Source: Betaproteobacteria bacterium
GTDB lineage: Bacteria; Pseudomonadota; Gammaproteobacteria; Burkholderiales; Burkholderiaceae
Assembly: GCA_015654605.1 (NCBI GenBank)
Contig: JAATGO010000023.1
Coordinates: forward strand, 1-5,770
Direction of reading: 5' to 3'
Length of the DNA stretch: 5,770 nucleotides
Shown: one piece after another, positions 5,311-5,770 of the stretch
Position numbering within the stretch: position 1 is the first letter of the stretch
Layout of the letters: each line of letters opens with the position of its first letter
Notes under the pieces: model-generated
Databases searched by the model: none
What the model saw: only the letters and a program-made list of their open reading frames with translations
What the model was told of the DNA's origin: nothing
Position numbers and translations under genes: made by a program

Positions 5311-5770
5311 ATGAGTGACGACAAGAATGAAGAGCCGACGCAGAAAAAGATAGATGATGCGAAGAAAAAGGGACAGATTGCAGTTAGTCGTGATTTGGCT
5401 AAATTGGCGATGCTGGTGGTAGTGGCTGAGACGGCATTTGCTACAGAGCCTTTATGGCGAGGGACAATTTTCAATTTGATGAATAGTGGAATCAATGGTA
5501 TTGGCCATGCATTTCTTCCGACATTTCTACAAGTCATAACTTCGTCTGCAATTTTTCTATTGATAGTATTTTTTGCATGCTTTGTTATTTGTTCTGTAGT
5601 ATCAGTAGCCGCTAACTGGGGACAGTTTGGTATGCTGATTGCGACTGAAGCGCTTACACCAAAATTTGATAAGCTCAATCCTGTAAATGGAATTAAACAG
5701 ATTATTTCAAAGAAAAAATTATTTGAATTATTTATCACTATTGGGAAGGCATTGCTAATAGGAAGTGTTG
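5311..5770 (+). CDS. sctU: T3SS export switch protein SctU (FlhB family, 3' partial)
   Basis: SctU surrounds the export gate in the inner membrane. Its cytoplasmic domain cleaves itself at an NPTH motif, which permits the change from needle subunits to translocators and effectors. Only the first 153 codons are in the window, against about 350 in the family, so the cleavage site is not visible. The N-terminus MSDDKNEEPTQKKIDDAKKKGQ (start and key residues K12-K13, K18-K20) has the usual charged, Lys-rich pattern ending in KKGQIAVSRDL. Hydrophobic segments lie at about 29-45 and 74-100. They are followed by the conserved WGQFGML (103-109), EALTPKFDKLNPVNGIKQI (113-131) and SKKKLFELF. A third segment begins near 142. 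ATG 5311 is the only start codon in this frame after the TGA at 5251; the upstream TAGG is a weak ribosome binding site. The frame runs off the window end. Confidence 0.96.
   Translation, partial: MSDDKNEEPTQKKIDDAKKKGQIAVSRDLAKLAMLVVVAETAFATEPLWRGTIFNLMNSGINGIGHAFLPTFLQVITSSAIFLLIVFFACFVICSVVSVAANWGQFGMLIATEALTPKFDKLNPVNGIKQIISKKKLFELFITIGKALLIGSV

Overview
The window holds one continuous block of a type III secretion system (T3SS) operon. All genes lie on the + strand, in the widely conserved order sctN-sctO-sctP-sctQ-sctR-sctS-sctT-sctU. The first gene (ATPase sctN) is cut at its 5' end by the window start, and the last (export switch protein sctU) is cut at its 3' end by the window end. 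No RNA gene, mobile element, CRISPR array or convincing promoter or terminator was seen, and essentially all of the sequence is coding.

The organism is a Gram-negative bacterium, most likely a beta- or gammaproteobacterium. Two observations support this: the complete, collinear N-O-P-Q-R-S-T-U order, and a SctN of the non-flagellar, proteobacterial injectisome type. By eye the base composition is moderately AT-rich, which is lower in GC than the Bordetella or Burkholderia clusters this layout recalls. The genus cannot be named from the sequence alone. sctQ is a single uninterrupted gene, which argues against the split hrcQA/hrcQB arrangement of Pseudomonas syringae.

Layout: 1-1122 sctN (ATPase, partial); 1119-1619 sctO (coiled-coil stalk, overlapping sctN by 4 bases); 1621-2262 sctP (needle-length regulator/substrate-specificity protein); 2263-2326 a 64-base gap with nested inverted repeats that reach the sctQ start codon; 2327-3469 sctQ (cytoplasmic sorting platform/C-ring); 3463-4122 sctR (overlapping sctQ by 7 bases); 4123-4180 a 58-base gap; 4181-4444 sctS; 4465-5253 sctT; 5254-5310 a 57-base AT-rich gap; 5311-end sctU (partial).

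How they work together, from established T3SS knowledge: SctN, SctO and SctQ form the cytoplasmic energising and cargo-sorting complex under the inner membrane. SctR, SctS and SctT assemble the helical export gate, and SctU wraps that gate and switches substrate class together with the ruler protein SctP. The machine itself is a known family. The points worth a second look are the possible RNA structure controlling sctQ translation, a possible internal start giving a short SctQ-C product, an unusually acidic linker in SctQ, and the divergent, repeat-bearing SctP.
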